Of a DNA stretch of 7,325 nucleotides, positions 1-5,910 are shown one piece after another. How positions within the stretch are numbered: the stretch's first letter is position 1; each line of letters begins with the position of its first letter. The notes under the pieces were generated by a model that worked only from the letters and a program-made list of their open reading frames with translations, was not told the DNA's origin and searched no databases. The stretch is from contig VBHW01000007.1 of NCBI GenBank assembly GCA_005881055.1, positions 1 to 7,325 of the forward strand. Reading direction: 5' to 3'. The DNA comes from Chloroflexota bacterium. Lineage in GTDB: Bacteria > Chloroflexota > Limnocylindria > Limnocylindrales > CSP1-4. Made by a program: the position numbers and the translations under genes.

Positions 1-1447
1 TCGTCAGCTCTCCTTCGATCGCGCCCACGCCGAACGGCACCCACTTCGACGGCTCCTGGAGGCGGTGGGCTTCGGTGTTCCCCCGCGTGTGGATTTCGGC
101 GAAGCCGCGCGGCTCGATCCACATCCGCTCGCCCTCGAGGAGCCCGAGGACGCCCGACTGGCCGGGCTCCGGACGCTCGGAGGCGCAATACGTGCAGGTC
201 GACCGGTCGTGCTGCTCGTACGTCGGCGGCTCCTCGTACGTGGTGATGTAGCCCTCGTAGTTGCGCAGGACCACCTTGTGGTCGCTGTAGCTGATGAGGT
301 AGTTCGGCATCACCGGGATCTTGCCGCCGCCGCCCGGCGCGTCGATGACGTATGTCGGGATCGCGTAGCCGCTCGTGTGCCCGCGCAGGCCCTCCATGAT
401 CTCGAGGCCCTTGCCGACCGGGGTCCGGAAGTGGCCCGACCCCTCGACGAGGTCGCACTGGTATAGGTAGTAGGGCCGGATCCTGTTCTCGACGAGCCGA
501 TGGACGAGCGCCCGCTGGATGTGCACGCAGTCGTTGACGCCCGCGAGCAGGACGCTCTGGTTGCCGAGGGGGATGCCGGCCCGGGTCAGCTTGTCGGCGG
601 CGCGGCTCACCTCGGGGGTGATCTCGTCCGGGTGGTTGAAGTGGAGGTTGATCCACAGCGGGTGGAACTGCTGGAGCATCTCGCACAGCTCGTCGTCGAC
701 TCGCTGGGGCAGGAATACCGGAACGCGGCTGCCGATGCGGATGATCTCGATGTGGGGGATCTCGCGGATGCCGCGCAGGATCGACTCGAAGAGCTTCGGG
801 GCGAGCGTGAGGCCGTCGCCGCCGCTGATGAGCACGTCGCGAACCTGAGGCGTCCGTCGCAGGTAGTCGAGCTGCGCCTCGTGCTCCCGGCGGTTGAAGT
901 TCTGGGTCGGGTCCCCGACGATGCGGCTCCGCGTGCAGTAGCGGCAGTAGCTCGCGCACTGGGTCGTGACGAGCATGAGGACGCGGTCCGGATAGCGGTG
1001 GACGAGCCCGGGGACCGGCGAGTGGCGGTCCTCGGCGAGGGAATCCTCCATCATGCCCGTGAATGCCTGCGCCTCGCGACCGGTCGGGATGACCTGGCGG
1101 CGGATCGGGTCGGCGGGGTCCTTCGGGTCGATCAGGCTGATGAAGTACGGCGTGATGTCGACCCGGAACTTGTCCGGGGCCGACAGGCCCTCGCGTTCGT
1201 CATCGGTGAGCTTGAGGATCTCGTCGACCTCGGCCAGGTCGTTCACCCGATGGCTGAGCTGCCAGCGCCAGTCGTTCCACTTCTCGTCGGGAACGTCGTC
1301 CCACTTGGGCGCTCGCCGGCTCACCGCCGGCATGCCATCCGGCCCGAGCGTCCGGGCAGGGTCGCGGCGATTGACGAACGGCGCCTCGACCGCCGCCCGC
1401 TGCGCGTCCCCATGCGCCACTGCCGCCCGGATCTCCTGCTCGTCCAC
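1..1447 (-). CDS. kamA: Lysine 2,3-aminomutase, C-terminus cut by window edge
   Basis: This gene encodes a cytoplasmic radical-SAM, PLP-dependent enzyme that converts L-lysine to L-beta-lysine. The reverse strand is open from a stop at 1544-1546 to the left edge, giving 482 codons from the chosen start. Residues 164-171 read CASYCRYC, the CxxxCxxC motif for the SAM-binding 4Fe-4S cluster. DAPGGGGK (369-376) carries the PLP lysine, K376. D332 (in YQCDL) and D369 match the two Asp residues that bind the lysine side chain in the Clostridium subterminale enzyme; glutamate 2,3-aminomutases replace them, so lysine is the likely substrate. Other family blocks include SPVPGLVHRYPDR, LISGGDGL and RPYYLYQCDL. 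The GTG start at 1447 is chosen because AAAGGAG lies 11 nt upstream; GTG at 1420 or ATG at 1333 are alternatives, the last just ahead of the conserved WNDWRWQL block. C307, C418 and C421 match zinc ligands, but the fourth is Ser416. The beta-lysine could feed an N-acetyl-beta-lysine osmolyte route or lysine degradation; neighbours do not decide. Confidence 0.96.
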   Translation of the reverse strand, partial: MDEQEIRAAVAHGDAQRAAVEAPFVNRRDPARTLGPDGMPAVSRRAPKWDDVPDEKWNDWRWQLSHRVNDLAEVDEILKLTDDEREGLSAPDKFRVDITPYFISLIDPKDPADPIRRQVIPTGREAQAFTGMMEDSLAEDRHSPVPGLVHRYPDRVLMLVTTQCASYCRYCTRSRIVGDPTQNFNRREHEAQLDYLRRTPQVRDVLISGGDGLTLAPKLFESILRGIREIPHIEIIRIGSRVPVFLPQRVDDELCEMLQQFHPLWINLHFNHPDEITPEVSRAADKLTRAGIPLGNQSVLLAGVNDCVHIQRALVHRLVENRIRPYYLYQCDLVEGSGHFRTPVGKGLEIMEGLRGHTSGYAIPTYVIDAPGGGGKIPVMPNYLISYSDHKVVLRNYEGYITTYEEPPTYEQHDRSTCTYCASERPEPGQSGVLGLLEGERMWIEPRGFAEIHTRGNTEAHRLQEPSKWVPFGVGAIEGELT

Positions 1448-1458
1448 GCCTGGCTGGG

Positions 1459-1465
1459 CTCCTTT
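1459..1465 (-). promoter_or_regulatory. Ribosome binding site for kamA
   Basis: AAAGGAG on the minus strand is a near-full Shine-Dalgarno match and ends 11 nt before the GTG at 1447. The spacing is slightly long, but it is the clearest site near any candidate start, so it decides the start assigned to kamA. Confidence 0.55.
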
Positions 1466-1511
1466 TGTGGCCGCTGACAGCGCCGTTCCCGCACGATCGC
1501 GGGCTTCCGAC

Positions 1512-1526
1512 GCATAAAGTCTATGC
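1512..1526. promoter_or_regulatory. Operator-like 15-bp dyad in the kamA leader
   Basis: GCATAAAGTCTATGC is an interrupted palindrome centred on 1519 in which six of seven base pairs match. It is unusually AT-rich for this region. It lies between the proposed kamA -10 box and the start codon, where a bound repressor could block transcription. No regulator for it is identified; as an RNA hairpin it would be weak. Confidence 0.35.
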
Positions 1527-1542
1527 AGTCTGGAAGGTGCCG

Positions 1543-1572
1543 ATCATAGCCTGAACGTACCGCGCCGGTCCA
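1543..1572 (-). promoter_or_regulatory. Probable kamA promoter
   Basis: Reading leftward, TGGACC (1572-1567) is followed after 18 bp by TATGAT (1548-1543). The -10 box matches the sigma-70 consensus at five of six positions and the -35 box at four of six. It would start transcription near 1536 and give kamA a 5' leader of roughly 90 nt. This is inference from consensus only. Confidence 0.45.
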
Positions 1573-1601
1573 TGTCGCCTCCGCCCAACCTCGTCGGTCG
1601 G

Positions 1602-1620
1602 GGCCCCGTCAGCTGGGGCC
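1602..1620. repeat. GC-only inverted repeat, 6-bp stem with 7-nt loop
   Basis: GGCCCC (1602-1607) and GGGGCC (1615-1620) are exact reverse complements separated by GTCAGCT. RNA from either strand could form a strong short hairpin. No U-tract follows on the minus strand, so it is not a classical intrinsic terminator, though it lies where leftward transcription from the upstream gene would have to end before kamA. Confidence 0.35.
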
Positions 1621-1680
1621 GGACACCGCTGCGGGTGAGCCAACAAACCGGCGGTGATCACGCGGTCACGCCGCTCGCTT

Positions 1681-1696
1681 ATGCCCCGCGGGGCAT
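1681..1696. repeat. Perfect 16-bp palindrome
   Basis: ATGCCCCGCGGGGCAT is perfectly self-complementary with no spacer. It lies about 135 bp upstream of the kamA -10 box. A loopless palindrome suits a dimeric DNA-binding protein better than an RNA hairpin. Chance is not excluded in DNA this GC-rich. Confidence 0.4.
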
Positions 1697-1810
1697 CACC
1701 CCCGAACGTCGAGGAGGACACGATCGAGGGGTCGTGCAGCGGAGGCCGCCTCGACCGCCTGAACGGGTTCGCGACCTGCGGTTTGGTGTTCCTGGCGCAA
1801 CAGCGGCGAC

Positions 1811-1947
1811 CCGGGGCCTGCGATCGAGGCCTGCGATCCGGGGCCTGCGACCCCGGGCCTGCGACCCCGGGCCTGCGACCCGGGGCCTGCGATCCCGGGC
1901 CTGCGATGCGGGCCTGCTCAACGTGGCGTGCTCAACGTGGCGTGCTC
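1811..1947. repeat. Tandem array of about ten 12-14-bp units
   Basis: Copies 1 and 3-7 are 14-bp units of the form CCSGGGCCTGCGAY, where S is C or G and Y is C or T. They start at 1811, 1838, 1852, 1866, 1880 and 1894. Copy 2 (1825-1837) has lost a base and copy 8 (1908-1919) is a 12-bp transition form. Copies 9 and 10 (1920-1933, 1934-1947) are two identical AACGTGGCGTGCTC units. The array begins 13 bp past the stop codon of the 108-residue membrane protein, so it would fall in that transcript's 3' end. Several units contain the self-complementary CCCGGG, so neighbours could pair. A 14-bp period is incompatible with conserved coding, and there are no CRISPR-like spacers. Confidence 0.85.
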
Positions 1948-1959
1948 GACCCGGAGCGG

Positions 1960-2286
1960 CTACTCCCCGATGACCGACCAGAGGAAGCCCATCATGATGA
2001 AGAAGCCGACAAACAACGAGATGAGCGCAAAGCCGCCATACGGTGAGTCGGCGCCCTCGTGCGGCACGACCAGGCCGAGGACGATCCCCGACACCGCCGC
2101 CCAGGCGACGAACAGGAGGGCGAAGAGGATCTTCGAGCTCGGGCTCGTGATGGCGCGCACCCAGCCGCTCGGCCGGCCCTCGGCCGACATCGCCGCGCGC
2201 AGGGCCACGAAGAGGATCAATCCGGCGACGGCGGCCGACACCCAGAACGGCACGAGGTGATTGAGCGGGAGCAGGAACAGGTCCAC
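1960..2286 (-). CDS. Small three-helix membrane protein of unknown function
   Basis: I do not recognise this 108-residue protein. It has three strongly hydrophobic stretches: residues about 14-33, 53-74 and 86-106, a likely three-helix inner-membrane protein. The loop at 34-52 carries E36, R38, R44 and K52, and the loop at 75-85 carries H76, E77 and D80. By the positive-inside rule the first loop is probably cytoplasmic. The GTG start at 2286 is preferred because GGAGAGG ends 6 nt upstream and the first hydrophobic helix follows shortly; the frame stays open further upstream, but that part overlaps the divergent promoters and the permease gene and lacks membrane character. The gene diverges from the permease gene. 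Shared promoter DNA could mean co-regulation but shows no function. Confidence 0.75.
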   Translation of the reverse strand: MDLFLLPLNHLVPFWVSAAVAGLILFVALRAAMSAEGRPSGWVRAITSPSSKILFALLFVAWAAVSGIVLGLVVPHEGADSPYGGFALISLFVGFFIMMGFLWSVIGE

Positions 2287-2292
2287 GCGAGG

Positions 2293-2299
2293 CCTCTCC
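2293..2299 (-). promoter_or_regulatory. Ribosome binding site of the 108-residue protein
   Basis: GGAGAGG on the minus strand ends 6 nt before the GTG at 2286, which is good spacing and fixes that start over longer readings of the same frame. Confidence 0.6.
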
Positions 2300-2322
2300 G
2301 GCGGGTCGGCTGAATGGCCGGA

Positions 2323-2328
2323 ATCGTA
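2323..2328 (-). promoter_or_regulatory. -10-like box of the leftward gene
   Basis: Read leftward this is TACGAT, four of six to the TATAAT consensus and a TANNNT match. Transcription would begin near 2316 and give a leader of about 30 nt containing the GGAGAGG site. No clear -35 box was found. Confidence 0.35.
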
Positions 2329-2353
2329 GCAGAGGCATTCGGCCCTTCGCGTG

Positions 2354-2359
2354 TACGAT
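2354..2359 (+). promoter_or_regulatory. -10-like box of the permease gene, possibly leaderless
   Basis: TACGAT lies 11 bp before the ATG at 2371, so a transcript would start only a few bases before the start codon. The permease gene has no convincing Shine-Dalgarno site at this ATG, which agrees with leaderless translation. The same hexamer in opposite orientation lies at 2323-2328. Confidence 0.35.
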
Positions 2360-2370
2360 CGGGTCCCGTC

Positions 2371-4680
2371 ATGAGCCGCTTCGAGCGCCTGGGGATCTTC
2401 GTCCACCGCCACCGGCGAGCCGTGCTCGCGTGGTGGGTCCTGGCGATCCTCGCCGCCGTCCCCTTCGCGCCGCGCGCCGCAAGCGCGCTCAAGGCCGGCG
2501 GGTTCTCGACCGATTCGCTCGAGTCCGCCCGGGCCCGGGCCCTGCTCGCCGCCGAGCTCGACCTTCCGCCGAGCGCTCTCGCTGTCGTCTTCCACAGCGA
2601 CGTCCTCCGGGCCGGCACCCAGGAATTCGAGACAGCCGCGGCGGACGCGGTCTCCGGGATCCCGCGCCTCCCGCACGTCCGCTCGCTCCTGTCCCATCGC
2701 GCCGCCATCCGGCAGGTGAGCGCCGACGGCCACACGGCCTACGACGTCGTGCTCCTCGACTACGCCCCGGACGACTCCGCCCCGGCGCTCGACGAGGTGC
2801 GCGACGCCCTGCGACCGGCGCCCGGGCTCGAGGTTGGCCTCGCCGGCGGGCCGGCGTTCTACTCGGACGTCCAGACCGTCTCGGAGTCGGACCTCCGGCG
2901 GAGCGAGGTCATCTCGCTGCCGCTCGCGGCAGTCGCGCTGGTGCTCGTGTTCGGCAGCATCGTCGCGGCCGGCGTGCCGCTTGCCATCGGTGGCGCGGCA
3001 GTCGTCTTCGCGCTCGCGGTCACCTACGGCATCGCGAACCTGACGCCGATGAGCATCTTCGTCCTGAACCTCGCGACGCTCCTCGGCCTCGGGCTCGGGG
3101 TGGATTACTCGCTCCTGCTCACCAGCCGCTTCCGCGAGGAGCTCGCCCGGCGCTCGTCGTGGCGCGACCTGCGCACGAAGGAGGACCGCGAGGACGCCCG
3201 TGCAAGGGCGGTCGCCGATGCCGTGCGGGTCACGGTCGCGACGGCCGGCCGAGCCGTGTTCTTCTCGGGCCTGACGGTCCTCCTCGGGCTCATCGGGCTC
3301 ACCCTGTTCCGGTTCATGATCCTGCGGTCAGTCGGCATCGCCGGAGCTGTCGTCGTGGCGGTCGCCGTCGCGGCCGCCCTGACATTGCTCCCGGCCCTCC
3401 TCGGCGTCGTGGGACCGGGCATCGACCGACTCCCGGTGAGGCGGGTCACCGCCGCGTCGGGCCAGGAAGGGCCCTGGGCGCGCCTCGCCCGCCGGGTCAT
3501 GGCCCGTCCGGTAGCGGTCCTCGTGCCGACGCTCGGCCTGCTCGTCCTGCTCGGCGTCCCGTTCCTCGGGGTTCGGTTCAACGCACCCGACGCGACGATC
3601 CTGCCGGCGAGCGTGCCCTCCCGCGTCGCGTACGACCGTCTCGTCGGCGCGTTCGGCGACGGGGCGCTGTCCCCGATCATGATCGCGATCCGAACCACGG
3701 GGCCGGCGACGAGCCCCGACAACGTCGCCCGCCTCTACGACTACTCACGACGGCTCGCCGCGGATCCGCGCGTGAGCCACGTCGAGGGCCTCGTCGACGT
3801 CGACCCCCGGCTGCGCCTCGCGCAATATCAGCTCCTGTACGCCGACCCGAACGGGCCGCCCGATCGCTTCGTCCAGGCGACGCTCGCGGCGACGACGCGC
3901 GGCGACCTGACGCTCTTCACCGTCACGACGCCGTACGGCCCGAACCGCGACGAGGCGCGAGCGTTCGTCGGCGACCTCCGGGCCGGGACCGGGCCGCTTG
4001 CCGCTCCAGCCGGGATGCATGTGCTCGTTGCGGGTGGCGCCGCCGACGTGCAGGACGTCGTCTCCGAGATCGCCGCGGAGTTCCCGCGGACGGGCCTGTT
4101 CATCCTCGTGACGACGTACCTCGTCCTGCTGCTCCTGCTCCGCTCGATCGTGCTGCCGGCGAAGGCGCTCGTCATGAACGCGCTGTCGATCGGCGCGTCG
4201 TTCGGCGCCCTCGTGTGGATCTTCCAGGACGGCAACCTCTCGGCGATCCTCGGGTTCCAGCCGCTCGGCTTCGTCGAGACGACGCAGCCCGTGATCCTCT
4301 TCTGCGTCCTCTTCGGGCTCTCGATGGACTACGAGGTCTTCCTCCTCACGCGGATGAAGGAGACATGGGATCGGACGGGCGACAACACGGTAGCCGTGGC
4401 CAGCGGCCTCGAGCGGAGCGGCCGGATCGTCACCTCGGCGGCGCTCATCGTCGTCCTCGTGGCGGGCTCGTTCGCGTTCGCCGATATCGTCCTCATCAAG
4501 ACGCTCGGGCTCGGGATGGCCATCGCGGTGGCGCTCGACGCGACGGTCGTCCGGGCGCTGCTCGTCCCGGCGACGATGCGCCTCCTCGGCGCCTGGAACT
4601 GGTGGATGCCGGCGCGCCTCGAGCGCTGGCTCGCCGCCCGGCTGCCGGTCATCGACGTCGAGCGGGAGCCCGTCGGGTGA
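2371..4680 (+). CDS. MMPL-family (RND superfamily) permease
   Basis: This 769-residue integral membrane protein belongs to the MMPL/YdfJ-type branch of the RND superfamily, proton-driven exporters of lipids and other hydrophobic molecules. It shows the expected internal duplication: a helix near residues 16-36, an extracytoplasmic domain to about 178, a five-helix bundle, then a second helix near 382-400, a second large loop and a second bundle ending in GLGMAIAVALDATVVRALLVP. The paired signature motifs GLGVDYSLL (D245) and GLSMDYEVFLLTRM (D653) lie where the family's proton-relay Asp-Tyr residues occur. The family usually has 12 helices and 700-1000 residues, so length is normal. The start at 2371 is preferred over the in-frame ATG at 2314 because the 19 extra residues would cover the divergent promoter region and look non-coding, and MSRFERLG leads straight into the usual first helix. 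The next gene overlaps its stop codon. The substrate cannot be read from sequence. Confidence 0.93.
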   Translation: MSRFERLGIFVHRHRRAVLAWWVLAILAAVPFAPRAASALKAGGFSTDSLESARARALLAAELDLPPSALAVVFHSDVLRAGTQEFETAAADAVSGIPRLPHVRSLLSHRAAIRQVSADGHTAYDVVLLDYAPDDSAPALDEVRDALRPAPGLEVGLAGGPAFYSDVQTVSESDLRRSEVISLPLAAVALVLVFGSIVAAGVPLAIGGAAVVFALAVTYGIANLTPMSIFVLNLATLLGLGLGVDYSLLLTSRFREELARRSSWRDLRTKEDREDARARAVADAVRVTVATAGRAVFFSGLTVLLGLIGLTLFRFMILRSVGIAGAVVVAVAVAAALTLLPALLGVVGPGIDRLPVRRVTAASGQEGPWARLARRVMARPVAVLVPTLGLLVLLGVPFLGVRFNAPDATILPASVPSRVAYDRLVGAFGDGALSPIMIAIRTTGPATSPDNVARLYDYSRRLAADPRVSHVEGLVDVDPRLRLAQYQLLYADPNGPPDRFVQATLAATTRGDLTLFTVTTPYGPNRDEARAFVGDLRAGTGPLAAPAGMHVLVAGGAADVQDVVSEIAAEFPRTGLFILVTTYLVLLLLLRSIVLPAKALVMNALSIGASFGALVWIFQDGNLSAILGFQPLGFVETTQPVILFCVLFGLSMDYEVFLLTRMKETWDRTGDNTVAVASGLERSGRIVTSAALIVVLVAGSFAFADIVLIKTLGLGMAIAVALDATVVRALLVPATMRLLGAWNWWMPARLERWLAARLPVIDVEREPVG
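4664..4668 (+). promoter_or_regulatory. Ribosome binding site for the lipocalin-like gene
   Basis: GGGAG lies inside the end of the permease gene, 8 nt before the GTG at 4677. That GTG shares bases with the permease stop (GTGA), so translation of the two genes is probably coupled. Confidence 0.55.
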
Positions 4681-5854
4681 TTCCGCAAGGGCGTCATCCG
4701 GCCCGATGCCTGAGGTGGGTGGTGCTCGTGGCCGGTCTCGTCGCCGGCTGTGGCGGCCCGATCCTCGCCAACGCACCAGCGGTACAGCGGGCGCCGGAAC
4801 CGCCCGCGACCCCGGCGCCCATTCCGCACGACCCACAGCCGATCGCCTTCCCCGCCGACGACGGCCCGCACGACCGGCTCACCGAGTGGTGGTACTACAC
4901 GGGCCACCTCCGCGATGAGGCCGGCGACTGGTACGGCTTCGAGTTCGTCGTGTTCCGGGCGGAGCGCGGCGGCTTCCCCGTGACGTGGGCGTCGCATCTC
5001 GCACTCACGGACGAGACGGGCGGCGCGTTCCACTACGCCCAGCGGAGCGAGATCGGGCCCCAGGTCGATCGCTCGCCGACGGACGACGGGCAGCCGGCCG
5101 GGTTCGACCTCTCGCTCGCCGGACCCGTGGCGGGCGCCGGAACCACATCCGGCCCGAGCGCCGCACCCGCACCGGGCCCGGCGTGGGCGATGTCCGGGGG
5201 TGGAGGTCACGACCACCTATCCGCGTCGCTCGGCCCGGCCGAGGCCACGCGGGCAGGAGCCTCCTTCGGGCTCGACCTGACCCTCTCGGGAGGCGCGGCG
5301 GTGCTCCAGGCGGCTCGTACTACTACTCCAGGCCGCGGATGCCGGCGACGGGCACCCTGGTGATCGGCGGCCGATCGCACCGGGTGACCGGCGAGGCGTG
5401 GTTCGACCACCAGTGGGGCGACTTCATCGCGGTCGGCGGTGGGGGCTGGGACTGGTTCGCGGTGAACCTCGACGACGGGACGGACCTCACGCTGTCGGTC
5501 GTGCGCGGCACGGACGGGAAGCCCGTGCTCGTCTACGGCACGCTCCGCCGCGCGGACCAAACGGTGGTCCGGCTCGACGCCGACGCGTTCCTGGTGACTG
5601 CGTCGGGCCAGTGGACGAGCCCGCACACCGGCGCGACGTACCCGGCCGGCTGGCGGATCGAGGTGCCCGGCGAGGAGCTCGCGATCGACCTCTCCCCGAC
5701 CGTGGCCGACCAGGAGCTCGACACGAGGTCGACGTCCGGTGTCGCGTACTGGGAGGGCTCGCAGGTCGTCCGCGCGAGGCGCGCCGGGCGACCGCTGGCC
5801 GGACAGGCGTACGTCGAGCTGACTGGCTATGCCCGCGTGAACGCGGCTCCCTGA
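4677..5854 (+). pseudogene. Lipocalin-like (AttH/CrtC-type) lipoprotein, frameshifted
   Basis: The protein resembles secreted lipocalin-like proteins of the AttH / carotenoid 1,2-hydratase group, beta-barrel folds that bind or modify lipophilic molecules. Starting at the GTG in the GTGA overlap, residues 1-25 form a lipoprotein signal: arginines, a hydrophobic core (VVLVAGLV) and lipobox LVAGC with Cys25, predicting an anchor on the outer face of the membrane. EWWYYTGHL (70-78) is a family signature. Residues 149-168 are an Ala/Gly/Pro-rich insert. The first frame ends at a stop at 5361-5363. The second half continues one base out of frame with SYYYSRPRM, VTGEAWFDHQWGDF and GWDWFAVNLDDG, and stops at 5852-5854. 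Restoring one base near 5309 gives about 392 residues. Both halves keep family motifs and codon bias, so the break is either very recent or a sequencing error. An enzymatic hydratase role is not shown. Confidence 0.85.
5301..5318 (+). other. Frameshift junction in the lipocalin-like gene
   Basis: The upstream frame reads VLQ (5301-5309) and then loses family resemblance. The frame that reads GGSYYYSRPRM starts at 5309, re-using that base. One missing base, most simply a G in the GG-C-GG stretch at 5309-5313, would restore VLQGGSYYYSRPRM. There is no slippery heptamer, so programmed frameshifting is unlikely. Confidence 0.8.
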
Positions 5855-5895
5855 ACGCTCAGGCCTCGCCGCCGGCCGATTCCGCGCCGTAGCGG

Positions 5896-5901
5896 CATAC
5901 T
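5896..5901 (+). promoter_or_regulatory. -10-like box before the Rrf2 gene
   Basis: CATACT matches the TATAAT consensus at four of six positions and ends 9 bp before the ATG at 5911. Like the permease gene, this gene lacks a well-placed Shine-Dalgarno site, so a nearly leaderless transcript is possible. The 56-bp gap after the lipocalin-like gene shows no clear terminator, so read-through from upstream is also possible. Confidence 0.3.
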
Positions 5902-5910
5902 CAGCGGGCC

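Larger units (their letters stand above)
1448..1959. other. Gene-free intergenic region of about 510 bp
   Basis: No convincing gene is seen between the kamA start and the stop codon of the 108-residue membrane protein. Short open frames here lack good ribosome sites, family motifs and consistent codon bias, and several run through a 14-bp repeat whose period is not a multiple of three. The region holds the kamA promoter and leader dyad, a GC-rich inverted repeat (1602-1620), a perfect 16-bp palindrome (1681-1696) and the tandem array (1811-1947). Both flanking genes read leftward, so it is a 3'-to-5' gap rather than a divergent promoter region. Confidence 0.6.

Noticed and set aside
500..1477. 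Long plus-strand open frame of 325 codons opposite kamA
   Set aside because: It is the antisense shadow of kamA. The reverse strand carries unmistakable radical-SAM and PLP motifs, whereas this frame gives an Arg/Asp/Val/Ala-rich translation typical of complementary GC-rich codons.
1811..1947. CRISPR array
   Set aside because: Units are 14 bp and directly abutting with no spacers, so it is a simple tandem repeat.
1679..2338. Minus-strand frame of 219 codons running through the tandem array and the 108-residue gene
   Set aside because: It crosses repeats with a 14-bp period and overlaps the better-supported membrane-protein frame. The translation is Arg/Pro-rich with no motif.
2314..2370. 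Longer permease start at ATG 2314
   Set aside because: The added 19 residues lack membrane or family character and would place the start inside the divergent promoter region. The ATG at 2371 leads directly into the normal family N-terminus.
3745..4836. Minus-strand open frame of 363 codons opposite the permease
   Set aside because: The translation is dominated by Arg, Glu, Asp and His with no domain motif, and the plus strand encodes a clear MMPL protein over the same bases.
5301..5318. Programmed ribosomal frameshifting
   Set aside because: No X-XXY-YYZ slippery heptamer and no evident downstream pseudoknot are seen, and the family does not use recoding. A one-base loss is simpler.
2430..5363. 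A 977-codon plus-strand open frame spanning the permease and into the lipocalin-like gene
   Set aside because: Up to 4676 it is an out-of-frame shadow of the permease, rich in Arg and Pro. Only the part from the GTG at 4677 is real, as the first half of the lipocalin-like gene. It is not a giant fusion protein.
5887..5897. Hairpin GCCG-TAG-CGGC as a terminator after the lipocalin-like gene
   Set aside because: The stem is only 4 bp, has no T-tract and overlaps the proposed Rrf2 promoter.
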